A DNA stretch of 64,000 bases from Streptomyces sp. NBC_01381 (GCF_026340305.1 NZ_JAPEPI010000002.1:248001-312000), one strand, 5' to 3'; counted from the first letter of the stretch, positions 16,622-25,018 are shown. Numbers and translations: made by a program. Notes: generated by a model from the sequence alone, not told the origin.

Positions 16622-16828
16622 CTACACGGGCCAGTACGTACGCCCCCACGACGTCGGCCCGGGCGCGGGCATCTTGTCGCGGGCCACCCGCGCCGGGTCG
16701 GCCCAGGCGTCGAGGACCGCGGGCGCGCCGGACGGCTGGTTCGCCACCGCCGCGGCGCGCGCCTGGACCACCGCCAGTGCGGCGGCCAGCTCCTCCGGGG
16801 TGGGATTGCCCCGTACGACCTTGATCAT
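16622..16828 (-). CDS. accE: acyl-CoA carboxylase epsilon subunit
   Basis: A 68-residue small subunit found only in actinobacterial acyl-CoA carboxylases, where it helps the alpha and beta subunits assemble. The family pattern is clear: MIKVVRGNPTPEELAAALAV at the N-terminus and SWGRTYWPV at the C-terminus. ATG 16828 has AGGAG 7 bases upstream. The start lies 26 bases past the beta-subunit stop, so the two are co-transcribed and terminated by the 38-bp palindrome. Confidence 0.9.
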   Translation of the reverse strand: MIKVVRGNPTPEELAAALAVVQARAAAVANQPSGAPAVLDAWADPARVARDKMPAPGPTSWGRTYWPV

Positions 16829-16854
16829 GACTGGTCTCCTTGCCGGGACGCGGT

Positions 16855-18501
16855 CTACAGGGGGATGTTGCCGTGCTTCTTCGGGGGAAGGCTTTCCCGC
16901 TTCGTACGCAGCTGACGCAGGCCGCGCACGAGATGCGAGCGGGTCTCCGACGGCATGATCACGGCGTCGATGTAGCCGCGCTCGGCGGCCGTGTACGGGT
17001 TGAGCAGCGTGTCCTCGTACTCCTGGATCAGCTGCGCGCGGGTCGCCTCCTGGTCGTCGGCGGCCGCGATGGTCCGGCGGTGCAGGATGTTCACCGCGCC
17101 CTGCGCGCCCATCACCGCGATCTGCGCGGTCGGCCAGGCCAGGTTGAGGTCGGCGCCCAGGTGCTTGGAGCCCATGACGTCGTACGCGCCGCCGAACGCC
17201 TTGCGGGTGATGACGGTGATCAGCGGGACCGTCGCCTCCGCGTACGCGTAGATCAGCTTGGCGCCGCGGCGGATGATGCCCGTGTGCTCCTGCTCGACGC
17301 CCGGCAGGAAGCCGGGGACGTCGACGAAGGTGATGACCGGGACGTTGAACGCGTCGCAGGTGCGGACGAAGCGGGCGCCCTTCTCGGAGGCGTCGATGTT
17401 CAGGCAACCGGCGAACTGCGTCGGCTGGTTGGCGACGATGCCCACCGGGCGGCCCTCGATCCGGCCGAAGCCGGTGACGATGTTCGGCGCGAACATCGGC
17501 TGCGTCTCGAAGAACTCGGAGTCGTCCAGGACGTGTTCGATCACGCTGTGCATGTCGTACGGCTGGTTGGCGCTGTCCGGGACCAGCGTGTCGAGCTCGC
17601 GGTCCTCGTCCGTCAGCGCCAGGTCCGCCTCCTCGGGGAAGGCGGGCGGCTCGCTGAGGTTGTTCGAAGGCAGGTAGGAGAGCAGGGACTTGACGTACTC
17701 GATCGCGTCCTTCTCGTCGCCCGCCATGTGGTGCGCGACACCGGAGGTGCTGTTGTGGGTACGGGCGCCGCCGAGCTCCTCGAAGCCGACGTCCTCGCCC
17801 GTGACCGTCTTGATCACGTCCGGGCCCGTGATGAACATGTGCGAGGTCTGGTCGACCATGACCGTGAAGTCGGTGATGGCGGGGGAGTAGACCGCGCCGC
17901 CCGCGCAGGGGCCCACGACCAGGGAGATCTGCGGGATCACACCGGAGGCGTGCGTGTTCCGGCGGAAGATCTCCCCATACATCCCGAGGGCCATGACGCC
18001 CTCCTGGATGCGGGCGCCGCCGGAGTCGTTGATGCCAATGACCGGACAGCCCGTCTTCAGGGCGAAGTCCATCACCTTGACGATCTTCTGCCCGAAGACC
18101 TCGCCCAGGGCGCCGCCGAAGACGGTGAAGTCCTGCGAGAACACCGCCACGGGGCGGCCGTCGACGGTGCCGTAACCGGTCACCACGCCATCGCCGTAAG
18201 GGCGGTTGGCGTCAAGGCCGAAATTGGTCGAGCGGTGCTGGGCGAACTCGTCGAACTCGACGAACGAGCCCTCGTCGAGCAGCAGATCGACCCGCTCACG
18301 TGCCGTCAACTTGCCCTTGGCGTGCTGCTTCTCGACCGCGCGAGCGGAGCCGGCGTGCTTGGCCTCCTCGATGCGGCGCTGCAGATCAGCGAGTTTTCCC
18401 GCAGTCGTATGGATGTCGATACCGGGGGTGGCGGCGGTGGCGTTCTCGGTATCGCTTGCGGCGCTGGGCACGGGCACGTTGGGCTCTTCCGGCTCGGACA
18501 T
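16855..18501 (-). CDS. pccB: acyl-CoA (propionyl-CoA) carboxylase beta subunit
   Basis: A 548-residue carboxyltransferase that moves the carboxyl group from carboxybiotin to acetyl- or propionyl-CoA. Features seen are the two crotonase-fold halves, with the oxyanion-hole glycines in GINDSGGARIQEGV and in FVDVPGFLPGVEQEHTGIIR, and the ending ESLPPKKHGNIPL that is typical of the family. The start is ATG 18501 with AGGGAG about 10 bases upstream. It is operonic with the epsilon subunit. Product malonyl- or methylmalonyl-CoA would feed fatty acid and polyketide synthesis. Confidence 0.94.
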   Translation of the reverse strand: MSEPEEPNVPVPSAASDTENATAATPGIDIHTTAGKLADLQRRIEEAKHAGSARAVEKQHAKGKLTARERVDLLLDEGSFVEFDEFAQHRSTNFGLDANRPYGDGVVTGYGTVDGRPVAVFSQDFTVFGGALGEVFGQKIVKVMDFALKTGCPVIGINDSGGARIQEGVMALGMYGEIFRRNTHASGVIPQISLVVGPCAGGAVYSPAITDFTVMVDQTSHMFITGPDVIKTVTGEDVGFEELGGARTHNSTSGVAHHMAGDEKDAIEYVKSLLSYLPSNNLSEPPAFPEEADLALTDEDRELDTLVPDSANQPYDMHSVIEHVLDDSEFFETQPMFAPNIVTGFGRIEGRPVGIVANQPTQFAGCLNIDASEKGARFVRTCDAFNVPVITFVDVPGFLPGVEQEHTGIIRRGAKLIYAYAEATVPLITVITRKAFGGAYDVMGSKHLGADLNLAWPTAQIAVMGAQGAVNILHRRTIAAADDQEATRAQLIQEYEDTLLNPYTAAERGYIDAVIMPSETRSHLVRGLRQLRTKRESLPPKKHGNIPL

Positions 18502-18651
18502 AGGGATGCGGCTCCCTGCCTGCTCAAAGGGGCTACTGGCGGCTTGCGGATGCGGCTTGCGGATGCTGGTGATCTCCGGCTACTGACTCGTAGGGTATCG
18601 GCGCGCATACAGATCAGCAGTGCGGCGTTTACCACACCTAAGGTGGCTTGC

Positions 18652-19548
18652 ATGACGCCGCGAGATGCTTCAGACGACGCTTCGGACACCCCTGACGAGA
18701 CCCCCGGCGCCGGCCGCTGGTCGGACCTGGAAAGGCCGCCGCTGAACGCCGCGGCGTTGCGGCGGGCGCTGCTGCGGGAGGGGGGACTGTGGACCTCCCT
18801 GGACGTGGTGCCCGCGACGGGGTCGACCAACACCGATCTGGCCGCCCGTGCGGACGAGCTCCCCGAGGGCGCGGTCCTCATCGCCGAGGAGCAGAGCTCG
18901 GGGCGCGGCCGCCTCGACCGCCGCTGGTCGGCGCCCGCTCGCTCGGGGCTCTTCTTCTCCGTGCTCCTGAAGCCGGGGGCCGGTGTTCCGGTCGAGCGGT
19001 GGGGGTGGCTGCCGCTGCTCACCGGGGTCGCCGTCGCCACGGGTCTTTCGCGGGCCGCCGGGGTGGACACGGCACTCAAGTGGCCGAACGACCTCCTTGT
19101 GACGGTGGGGGGAGAGGAACGCAAGGCGGGCGGGATCCTGGCGGAGCGGGCGGGAACCGCGGGTGCGGGCGTCGTGGTGGGCGTCGGCATCAACGTGACG
19201 CTCCGGGCCGACGAGCTGCCGGTCCCCGGCGCGGGGTCGCTGGCGCTTGCCGGTGCGGCCGCGACGGACCGCGACCCGCTGCTGCGGGCCGTGCTGCGGT
19301 CCCTGGACCAGTGGTACACGGACTGGCGCGACGCCGGCGGCGACCCGGCGGCCTCCGGCCTCCAGGAAACGTACGCGGCGGGCTGCGCCACGCTGGGCCG
19401 CAAGGTCCGGGCGGAGCTGCCGGGTGATCGGTCGATCACGGGCGAGGCGGTGGCGGTGGACGGCGACGGACGGCTGGTTCTCGCCACTGGGGATGGGGTG
19501 CAGGAGCCGGTGGGGGCGGGGGACATCGTGCATGTGCGGGGGGTTTAG
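18652..19548 (+). CDS. birA: biotin-[acetyl-CoA-carboxylase] ligase
   Basis: A 298-residue biotin protein ligase that activates biotin to biotinyl-AMP and attaches it to the carrier lysine of carboxylases. The adenylate site SSGRGRLDRRW, the TALKWPNDLLV motif and the GVGINV motif are present. There is no N-terminal helix-turn-helix, so it is a catalytic-only type without repressor function. ATG 18652 lies 7 bases after the -10 box TAAGGT (18639-18644), suggesting a leaderless start; the open frame continuing far upstream is a shadow of pccB. It is divergent from pccB, its likely partner system. Confidence 0.92.
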   Translation: MTPRDASDDASDTPDETPGAGRWSDLERPPLNAAALRRALLREGGLWTSLDVVPATGSTNTDLAARADELPEGAVLIAEEQSSGRGRLDRRWSAPARSGLFFSVLLKPGAGVPVERWGWLPLLTGVAVATGLSRAAGVDTALKWPNDLLVTVGGEERKAGGILAERAGTAGAGVVVGVGINVTLRADELPVPGAGSLALAGAAATDRDPLLRAVLRSLDQWYTDWRDAGGDPAASGLQETYAAGCATLGRKVRAELPGDRSITGEAVAVDGDGRLVLATGDGVQEPVGAGDIVHVRGV

Positions 19549-19573
19549 GGGGGTATGCGGTTCTGCTCGTCTT

Positions 19574-19613
19574 GGGGCGGGGCGGGGCGGGGCGGGGCGG
19601 GGCGGGGCGGGGC
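19574..19613 (+). repeat. (GGGGC)8 tandem tract
   Basis: Eight exact tandem copies of GGGGC 26 bases past the birA stop. On the plus strand this is a strong candidate G-quadruplex former, in DNA or in the birA 3' RNA. Confidence 0.85.
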
Positions 19614-19995
19614 GGTGGTCGGGGGTGCCGTCTGTTGTTGCGGTCCGGCCGTGGGGCGGGCCGTCTGCGGGGCGGTCCGGGGGGCGCGGTTCTGTCCGTA
19701 TTGGGGGGGGCGGGGCTGCGGCTCGGGTGCCGGCTGCGGTCTGCGGTGCGTCTTGGGGGCGGGGCTGCGGTTCGGGTGCCTGCTTGCGGTGCGGTGCGTC
19801 TTGGGGCGGGGCGGCCGCCTTCGGCCGTGGTGGGGCGCCTTGTCGTCTTGGCGGCCGGGCCGTCGTGGGTGGGGCGCTTCGCCGTTTTGGGGGCGGGGCC
19901 GCGCCGGTATGTCCGTACTCGCCATCTCGGTCCGAGCGTTCTGCTGCTGCGGCTGGGGAGTGCTGCTTACCGTGCTCCGTGCGGACATACCGACA

Positions 19996-20285
19996 CGTCC
20001 CCTCGCGTCCGTTGCGCGCCAACGGTGCGTGGGGGCCGATGTCCGTCCCCTCGCGTACGTCGCGCGCTGACGGTGCGTGGGGCCGGGGCCCGTCCCTTCG
20101 CGTCTCGTTGCGCGCCAACGGTGCGTTGGGGCCGATGTCCGTCCCCTCGTGTCTCGTGGCGTGCTGACGGTGCGTGCGGGTCGTGGTCCGGTCCCTCCCC
20201 TCGTGTCTGGTTGTGCGCTGCTGGTGTGTGAGGCCGTGGTCCAGCCTTTGTGTACGTCGCGTACTGCGGGTGAGCGGTGTGGTTC
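19996..20285 (+). repeat. six degenerate 48-bp tandem repeats
   Basis: Units begin at about 19996, 20044, 20091, 20140, 20189 and 20241, with spacing 47-52 bp. Each opens with a CGTCCCCTCGCGT-like stretch and contains a GCGCGCCAACGGTGCGTG-like core. Units 1 and 3 resemble each other most, as do units 2 and 4, which hints at a ~96-bp higher-order repeat. Confidence 0.75.
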
Positions 20286-20322
20286 CGCCGCCTCCCCCCG
20301 CCCACCCCGGCAAGTCGCCCTG

Positions 20323-20405
20323 CTGCCGGGCAATCGGGCGGGTGGGTGGGAAAGGCCTGTTCGGTGACCCGGGACTGCCGGGGATCGGGCGGTGGGTGGG
20401 AGAGG
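20323..20405 (-). repeat. two copies of the dispersed pyrimidine-rich repeat
   Basis: Copies at 20323-20356 and 20373-20405 read CTGCCGGGCAATCGGGCGG and CTGCCGGGGATCGGGCGG on the plus strand, each followed by TGGGTGGG. They are inverted versions of the elements at 4225-4260 and 21694-21732. Confidence 0.55.
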
Positions 20406-20549
20406 TTGTTCGTCGGCTGGGCTGCCGGGGGGATGAAAACGGGCGGAGGAACGGTCCAGGGCGCCCCGCCAGGCGTGAGCTGGGGCACACCTGCCGTAAA
20501 GTTGGCGCCGGTCGATACCTGACCGCGGCAGATCGGAAGGGCAGCAGGC

Positions 20550-21680
20550 GTGACCGTCGACGACACGGGCTCCGACTCGGCCGCAGAGCCGCCCGAGCCG
20601 CCCTCCAGGGCCGGTGAGCTCGACGAGGAGCCGGAGAAGGACCCCCTGGCACTGCGCCTCGAAGGGCTGATCCTCGGCGCGGACCGCCGCTACACCCCGT
20701 TCCAGGCGGCCCGCAGCGCCGGCGTATCCATGGAGCTGGCCTCCCGCTTCTGGCGGGCCATGGGGTTCCCGGACATCGGGCAGGCCAAGGCCCTCACCGA
20801 GGCGGACGTGCTCGCGCTGCGCCGCCTCGCCGGTCTCGTCGAGGCGGGGCTGCTCAGCGAGGCGATGGCGGTCCAGGTGGCCCGGTCGACCGGGCAGACC
20901 ACCGCCCGCCTCGCCGAATGGCAGATCGACTCCTTCTTGGAGGGTCTGACGGAGCCGCCCGAGCCGGGCATGACGCGGACCGAAGTGACGTACCCGTTGA
21001 TAGAGCTTCTCCTGCCCGAGCTGGAGGAGTTCCTCGTCTACGTGTGGCGGCGGCAGCTCGCCGCCGCCACGGGGCGGGTCGTCCAGGCCGCCGACGACGA
21101 GGAGATGGTCGACCGGCGGCTCGCCGTCGGATTCGCCGATCTTGTCGGCTTTACGCGACTCACCCGGCGCATGGAGGAGGAGGAACTCGGCGAGCTCGTC
21201 GAGGCCTTCGAGACCACCGCCGCGGATCTTGTCGCCGCGCATGGCGGGCGGCTCATCAAGACGTTGGGCGACGAGGTTCTGTACGCCGCCGATGACGCGG
21301 GCACCGCCGCGGAGATCGCGCTGCGGCTCATCGAGACCATGGCCAACGACGAGACCATGCCCGAGCTGCGCGTCGGCATCGCCTTCGGGACGGTCACCAC
21401 GCGGATGGGCGATGTCTTCGGTACGACGGTGAACCTCGCGAGCCGCCTCACGTCGATAGCGCCTCGGGACGCGGTCCTCGTGGACGGGGCGTTCGCGGTG
21501 GAGCTGACGCGTACGGGCGATGCGCCGGCCTCCGAGGCGGAGGCGGCGGAAGCGGCCGCTGCCGCGGAGAAGGAGGGGGAGGAGCCGCCCTCCTATCGTT
21601 TTGCGCTGCAGCCGATGTGGCAGCGGCCCGTGCGAGGGCTTGGTGTTGTTGAGCCGTGGACTCTGGCTCGGCGCGGCTGA
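20550..21680 (+). CDS. cya: class III adenylate cyclase
   Basis: A 376-residue nucleotide cyclase. Residues about 35-150 form an all-helical regulatory region (QAARSAGVSMELASRFWRAM) and the catalytic domain follows from about 190. Catalytic elements visible are FADLVGFTRL (first metal aspartate), IKTLGDEVLYAADD (second metal aspartate) and the RVGIAFGTVTTRMGDVFG loop. The C-terminus is a Glu/Ala-rich linker and a basic tail. GTG 20550 has GGAAGG 9 bases upstream. By gene order it matches the single adenylate cyclase of S. coelicolor, which makes cAMP for germination and development; that identity is from memory. Confidence 0.9.
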   Translation: MTVDDTGSDSAAEPPEPPSRAGELDEEPEKDPLALRLEGLILGADRRYTPFQAARSAGVSMELASRFWRAMGFPDIGQAKALTEADVLALRRLAGLVEAGLLSEAMAVQVARSTGQTTARLAEWQIDSFLEGLTEPPEPGMTRTEVTYPLIELLLPELEEFLVYVWRRQLAAATGRVVQAADDEEMVDRRLAVGFADLVGFTRLTRRMEEEELGELVEAFETTAADLVAAHGGRLIKTLGDEVLYAADDAGTAAEIALRLIETMANDETMPELRVGIAFGTVTTRMGDVFGTTVNLASRLTSIAPRDAVLVDGAFAVELTRTGDAPASEAEAAEAAAAAEKEGEEPPSYRFALQPMWQRPVRGLGVVEPWTLARRG

Positions 21681-21693
21681 GGGGTTCTTCGGA

Positions 21694-21732
21694 TTTTTCC
21701 CGCCTACCCGCCCGTTTGCCCCGCAGCGATGG
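21694..21732 (+). repeat. dispersed pyrimidine-rich repeat (copy D)
   Basis: TTTTTCCCGCCTACCCGCCC at 21694 followed by GTTTGCCCCGCAGCGATGG. This is the same family as 4225-4260 and 20323-20405. Confidence 0.55.
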
Positions 21733-21786
21733 CATGATCCCCGGCGTGGCCTGGTAACGGTCGTTAACCCCACGTGGAGGAAAGCA

Positions 21787-22584
21787 ATGGGCGGCGAGCA
21801 GCGGTACGGGGAATTTGTCGGTGTCCGGCGGCACGGCTACGTCGCCGAGCTCGTCCTTGACCGGCCCAAGGCCATGAACGCGGTCTCGACCGAGATGGCC
21901 CGCTCCATCGGCGCCGCCTGCGCCGCCCTCGCCGATGACCGCGACGCCCGCGTCGTGGTCCTGACCTCCACCCATGAGCGGGCCTTCTGCGTCGGCGCCG
22001 ACCTGAAGGAGCGCAATTCCTTCTCCGACGCCGAGTTGGTGCGCCAGCGCCCCACCGCACGGGCCGCCTACACCGGCGTACTGGAACTGCCCATGCCGAC
22101 CGTCGCCGCCGTGCACGGCTTCGCGCTGGGCGGCGGCTTCGAGCTCGCGCTCGCCTGCGATCTGATCGTCGCCGACCCGACCGCCGTGGTCGGGCTCCCC
22201 GAGGTGTCGGTCGGCGTGATCCCGGGCGGCGGCGGTACACAGCTCCTGCCGCGCCGCGTGGGGGCGGCGCGGGCCGCCGAGCTGGTGTTCACCGCGCGGC
22301 GCGTGGAGGCGGGCGAGGCGCGGGAGTTGGGGCTCGTCGACCAGCTGGCGGCGGAGGGCGAGGACCGGGCGGAGGCGCTGGCGCTCGGCGCGCGGATCGC
22401 CGGCAACTCGCCTGTCGGGCTGCGCGCCGCCAAGCGTGCCCTGCGCCTGGGGCACGGGCTCGACCTGCGGGCCGGGCTGGAGGTCGAGGACGCGGCCTGG
22501 CGCTCGGTGGCCTTCTCCGGTGACCGGGCGGAGGGCGTCGCGGCGTTCAACGAGAAGCGGAAGCCGCAGTGGCCGGGGGAGTAG
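21787..22584 (+). CDS. enoyl-CoA hydratase/isomerase family protein
   Basis: A 265-residue crotonase. The oxyanion-hole region RAFCVGADLKER, the ALGGGFELALACD segment with Glu119 and the GLPEVSVGVIPGGGGTQ segment with Glu139 are present; these are the two catalytic acids of true enoyl-CoA hydratases. ATG 21787 has GGAGG 6 bases upstream; the frame upstream overlaps the cyclase gene and is not used. It is likely a hydratase for a short- or medium-chain or branched acyl-CoA, but no other beta-oxidation gene is nearby. Confidence 0.9.
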   Translation: MGGEQRYGEFVGVRRHGYVAELVLDRPKAMNAVSTEMARSIGAACAALADDRDARVVVLTSTHERAFCVGADLKERNSFSDAELVRQRPTARAAYTGVLELPMPTVAAVHGFALGGGFELALACDLIVADPTAVVGLPEVSVGVIPGGGGTQLLPRRVGAARAAELVFTARRVEAGEARELGLVDQLAAEGEDRAEALALGARIAGNSPVGLRAAKRALRLGHGLDLRAGLEVEDAAWRSVAFSGDRAEGVAAFNEKRKPQWPGE

Positions 22585-22678
22585 TGGCCCGGGGAGCGGC
22601 AGGGGCCGCCGGGGTGACTCCGCACTCTGAGTAATGTTCCGATCGCCCAAAATGTCCCTAATCTCCTAGCCTAGGGAG

Positions 22679-23830
22679 ATGGGAGAGGAAGTCCGGCTGC
22701 GGGCCGTCGTGGAGCTTGCGCAGGGGATGGCCGCCGCGCACACCCCACGCGAGTCGTGGCGGGCGGCCGCCGTCGGCGCGTGCCGCGCGCTGTCGGGGAG
22801 TTTCGCCGCGCTGTCCGTGTGGGAGCGGGACCTGGGGCGGCTCCGGGTGCTTGTGAACGTGGGCGAACGGGCCGAGGGCGAGGAAGAGTTCCCGGAGCGC
22901 GAGTCGTATCCGGTGCACGAGTTCCCGGAGATCACCGAGTTCCTGCACGAGCGGTGGGCGGGCGGCGGTGAGCCGCACGCCTGGGTCGAGACGGCCCGGG
23001 GGCCGGCGGACGACGGCTCCCCCGGCTACTGCCACCAGCGGGTCGCCGCCCTGCGCAGGCGCGGCCGCGGCGCCTGTGTGGTCGCGCCGATCGTGCTGCA
23101 CGGGCGGGCGTGGGGCGAGCTGTATGTGGCGCGGCCGGTGGGCGGGCCGGTCTTCGACCGCGCGGACGCGGACTTCGCGACGGTGCTCGCGTCGGTCGTG
23201 TCGGCGGGCATCGCGCAGACCGAGCGCCTGGAGGAGGCCCGCCGCCTCGCGTTCACCGACTCGCTGACGGGCCTCGCCAACCGGCGCGCGGTCGATCTGC
23301 GGCTCGAGGAGGCGGTGGATCGGCACCGTGCGGAGGGCCTGGTGGTGAGCCTGGTCGTGTGTGACGTCAACGGCCTCAAGCGCGTCAACGACACCCAGGG
23401 GCACGCGGTCGGCGACCGGCTGCTCGAACGCTTCGGCTCGGTGCTCTCGCTGTGCGGGGCGATGCTGCCGGGGACGCTGGCCGCGCGGCTCGGCGGCGAC
23501 GAGTTCTGTCTGCTCTCGGTGGGCCCCACCGCCGACGAGGTGGTGCGGGTCGCGGACGAACTGTGCGTACGGGCGGCCGAGTTGGAGCTGGGGGACGGTG
23601 TCGCGTGCGGGGTCGCGTCGACGGAGGACCGGATCGGCGAAGTCCGCTCGGGCCGCCGCCTGTTCCGCCTCGCGGACGCGGCGCAGTACCGCGCGAAGGC
23701 GGCGCGCGCGCCGAAGCCGGTGGTCGCGGGCCGTGAGGGCGCGGACGATCCGGTGGTCCGGCTCGCGGATTCGCGGGGGGCGCTGCCGGTGGGGGAGCGG
23801 CGGCGGTTCCGGGGGCGGGGGGCGTCGTAG
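22679..23830 (+). CDS. cdgE: GAF-GGDEF diguanylate cyclase (CdgE-like)
   Basis: A 383-residue c-di-GMP synthase. A GAF-like sensory domain covers residues ~20-190 and a GGDEF domain ~200-360 (DSLTGLANRRAVD, then LGGDEFCLLS with GGDEF at 272-276). The catalytic motif is intact. The product-inhibition site RxxD expected five residues before GGDEF is absent (the stretch reads GTLAAR), so feedback inhibition is unlikely. ATG 22679 lies 6 bases after TAGCCT (22667-22672), giving a leaderless transcript. By gene order this matches CdgE of S. coelicolor (from memory). It lies close to the cAMP synthase gene. Confidence 0.83.
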   Translation: MGEEVRLRAVVELAQGMAAAHTPRESWRAAAVGACRALSGSFAALSVWERDLGRLRVLVNVGERAEGEEEFPERESYPVHEFPEITEFLHERWAGGGEPHAWVETARGPADDGSPGYCHQRVAALRRRGRGACVVAPIVLHGRAWGELYVARPVGGPVFDRADADFATVLASVVSAGIAQTERLEEARRLAFTDSLTGLANRRAVDLRLEEAVDRHRAEGLVVSLVVCDVNGLKRVNDTQGHAVGDRLLERFGSVLSLCGAMLPGTLAARLGGDEFCLLSVGPTADEVVRVADELCVRAAELELGDGVACGVASTEDRIGEVRSGRRLFRLADAAQYRAKAARAPKPVVAGREGADDPVVRLADSRGALPVGERRRFRGRGAS

Positions 23831-23959
23831 AGCCGGGGGTGTGGAGCGTGCAGGGCATGCGGTGCATACGGAGGCTGGGGGCATGTCCATGATCAGTTAG
23901 GGTGTGCGCGCCCGAAGTACGGGCTGCGCGGTGCGCAAAGCCGCACAGGGGAGCGGACG

Positions 23960-25018
23960 TTGAGCGATCAGAGGTATGGGTATCCCGGGGCGGGGACGAA
24001 TCCATACGGGGGTGCTGATCCGTACGCGGGGGCCGACCCGTACGCGCCTGCCGATCCGTATGCGGGGGCCGACCCGTACGCGCCTGCCGATCCGTATGCG
24101 GGAGCGGATCCGTACGCGCCTGCTGACCCGTACGCGCCCGCCGACCCCTACCCGGGAGCCGGCCCCTACGGGAACCAGGCGGGGTATCCCGCGCCCCCGG
24201 CGGCACCGGTACCGCCCGCGCCGCGCCCCGTCCCCGCCCCCGTCCGCGGGGCCCGTGGCGCCGCCGCCCAGCCGGTGAATCTCGCCCGGCGCTTCGGCAC
24301 GCCGAACCGGCCCGGAGCCATCGAGGACCGGACGATCAGTGCGCTGCAGAGCGGGCGGACGCTGCTCGGGCTTGCCGCGACGCTGTGGCTGGTGTTCGCC
24401 TATCCGCTGCGGCAGGGGCGCGAGGAGTTCGTGGTCGGCAAGGTCGAGGATCTGCTCATCGCCGCCGCGTTCGCGGTCGTGGCGATCCTCCTCGCGAGCG
24501 CCCTCTTCATCGGCTTCGCCCACTCCTCCCTGCGCCGCGTCTATCTGCGCCGCACCACCCAGCCGCTGGGTACGCTCCTCGCCCTCGCGGTGGGCGTCGG
24601 CGTGCTGTGGGTCTGCTGGTACGTGCTGCGCGAAGGCCTCGGACTCACCGACAACCAGGGGCCGTTCCTGCTGCGGCTCTTCTACTTCCTCCTCTCCTTC
24701 GCCGCCGGTCTGGCCTCGCTCGTAGGGATCCTGGTCGGCCTCCTCTACACGATCGCGCTGCTCGTCTACGCCGTGAACAGCTGCTTCCGCGCGGGCGCCA
24801 TCCATGAACTCCTGCCGCCCGTCCTGTCCCCCGTACTGCTGTGGGGCCTTGCCGTCCTCCAGCTCTTCGACGACGCGGCGGTGGCCGCGCCGCCCGTGGT
24901 GCTGTACGCGTTCACGCTGGGGGCACCGGTTTCGGTGACCCTGCTCTCGGTGTGGGAGATACGCAGGCTGCGCAGCCGGTACGGCGTCACGCTGCGGGGC
25001 GCGCTGGGGCGCGGATGA
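23960..25018 (+). CDS. membrane protein with N-terminal DPYA tandem repeats
   Basis: A 352-residue protein. Residues ~15-65 are tandem copies of a hexapeptide (ADPYAP/ADPYAG), a disordered Pro/Tyr-rich leader, then a Pro/Ala linker and four or five transmembrane helices (such as TLLGLAATLWLVFAYPL and LLIAAAFAVVAILLASALFI). The TTG start at 23960 has GGGGAG 7 bases upstream. The repeats are encoded by a near-perfect 18/36-bp DNA repeat (about 24001-24155). Function unknown. Confidence 0.78.
   Translation: MSDQRYGYPGAGTNPYGGADPYAGADPYAPADPYAGADPYAPADPYAGADPYAPADPYAPADPYPGAGPYGNQAGYPAPPAAPVPPAPRPVPAPVRGARGAAAQPVNLARRFGTPNRPGAIEDRTISALQSGRTLLGLAATLWLVFAYPLRQGREEFVVGKVEDLLIAAAFAVVAILLASALFIGFAHSSLRRVYLRRTTQPLGTLLALAVGVGVLWVCWYVLREGLGLTDNQGPFLLRLFYFLLSFAAGLASLVGILVGLLYTIALLVYAVNSCFRAGAIHELLPPVLSPVLLWGLAVLQLFDDAAVAAPPVVLYAFTLGAPVSVTLLSVWEIRRLRSRYGVTLRGALGRG
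24001..24155 (+). repeat. 18/36-bp coding tandem repeat
   Basis: Repeated units GATCCGTACGCGGGGGCC and GACCCGTACGCGCCTGCC alternate with small variations, encoding (ADPYAG/ADPYAP)n of the membrane protein. Copy number is likely to vary between strains. Confidence 0.8.

Larger units (their letters stand above)
19549..20549. other. 1-kb repeat-rich non-coding region
   Basis: The long gap between birA and the adenylate cyclase gene. It contains a (GGGGC)8 tract, a G-rich low-complexity stretch to about 19915, and six degenerate 48-bp units at 19996-20285. Pyrimidine/purine-rich repeat copies follow at 20323-20405, then the cyclase promoter region. Frames open through it on both strands are long only because of base composition and show no ribosome site or protein-like pattern. 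Confidence 0.7.

Noticed and set aside
16840..18651. A very long N-terminal extension of birA reaching back across pccB
   Set aside because: The upstream part is the antisense shadow of pccB; birA has its own promoter box and ATG at 18652.
19545..21773. A 742-residue minus-strand frame and several 200-300-residue frames over the repeat region as real genes
   Set aside because: They run through low-complexity repeats and antisense to the adenylate cyclase, have no ribosome site, and their predicted proteins are Arg/Pro/Thr-rich in the way typical of shadow frames in high-GC DNA.
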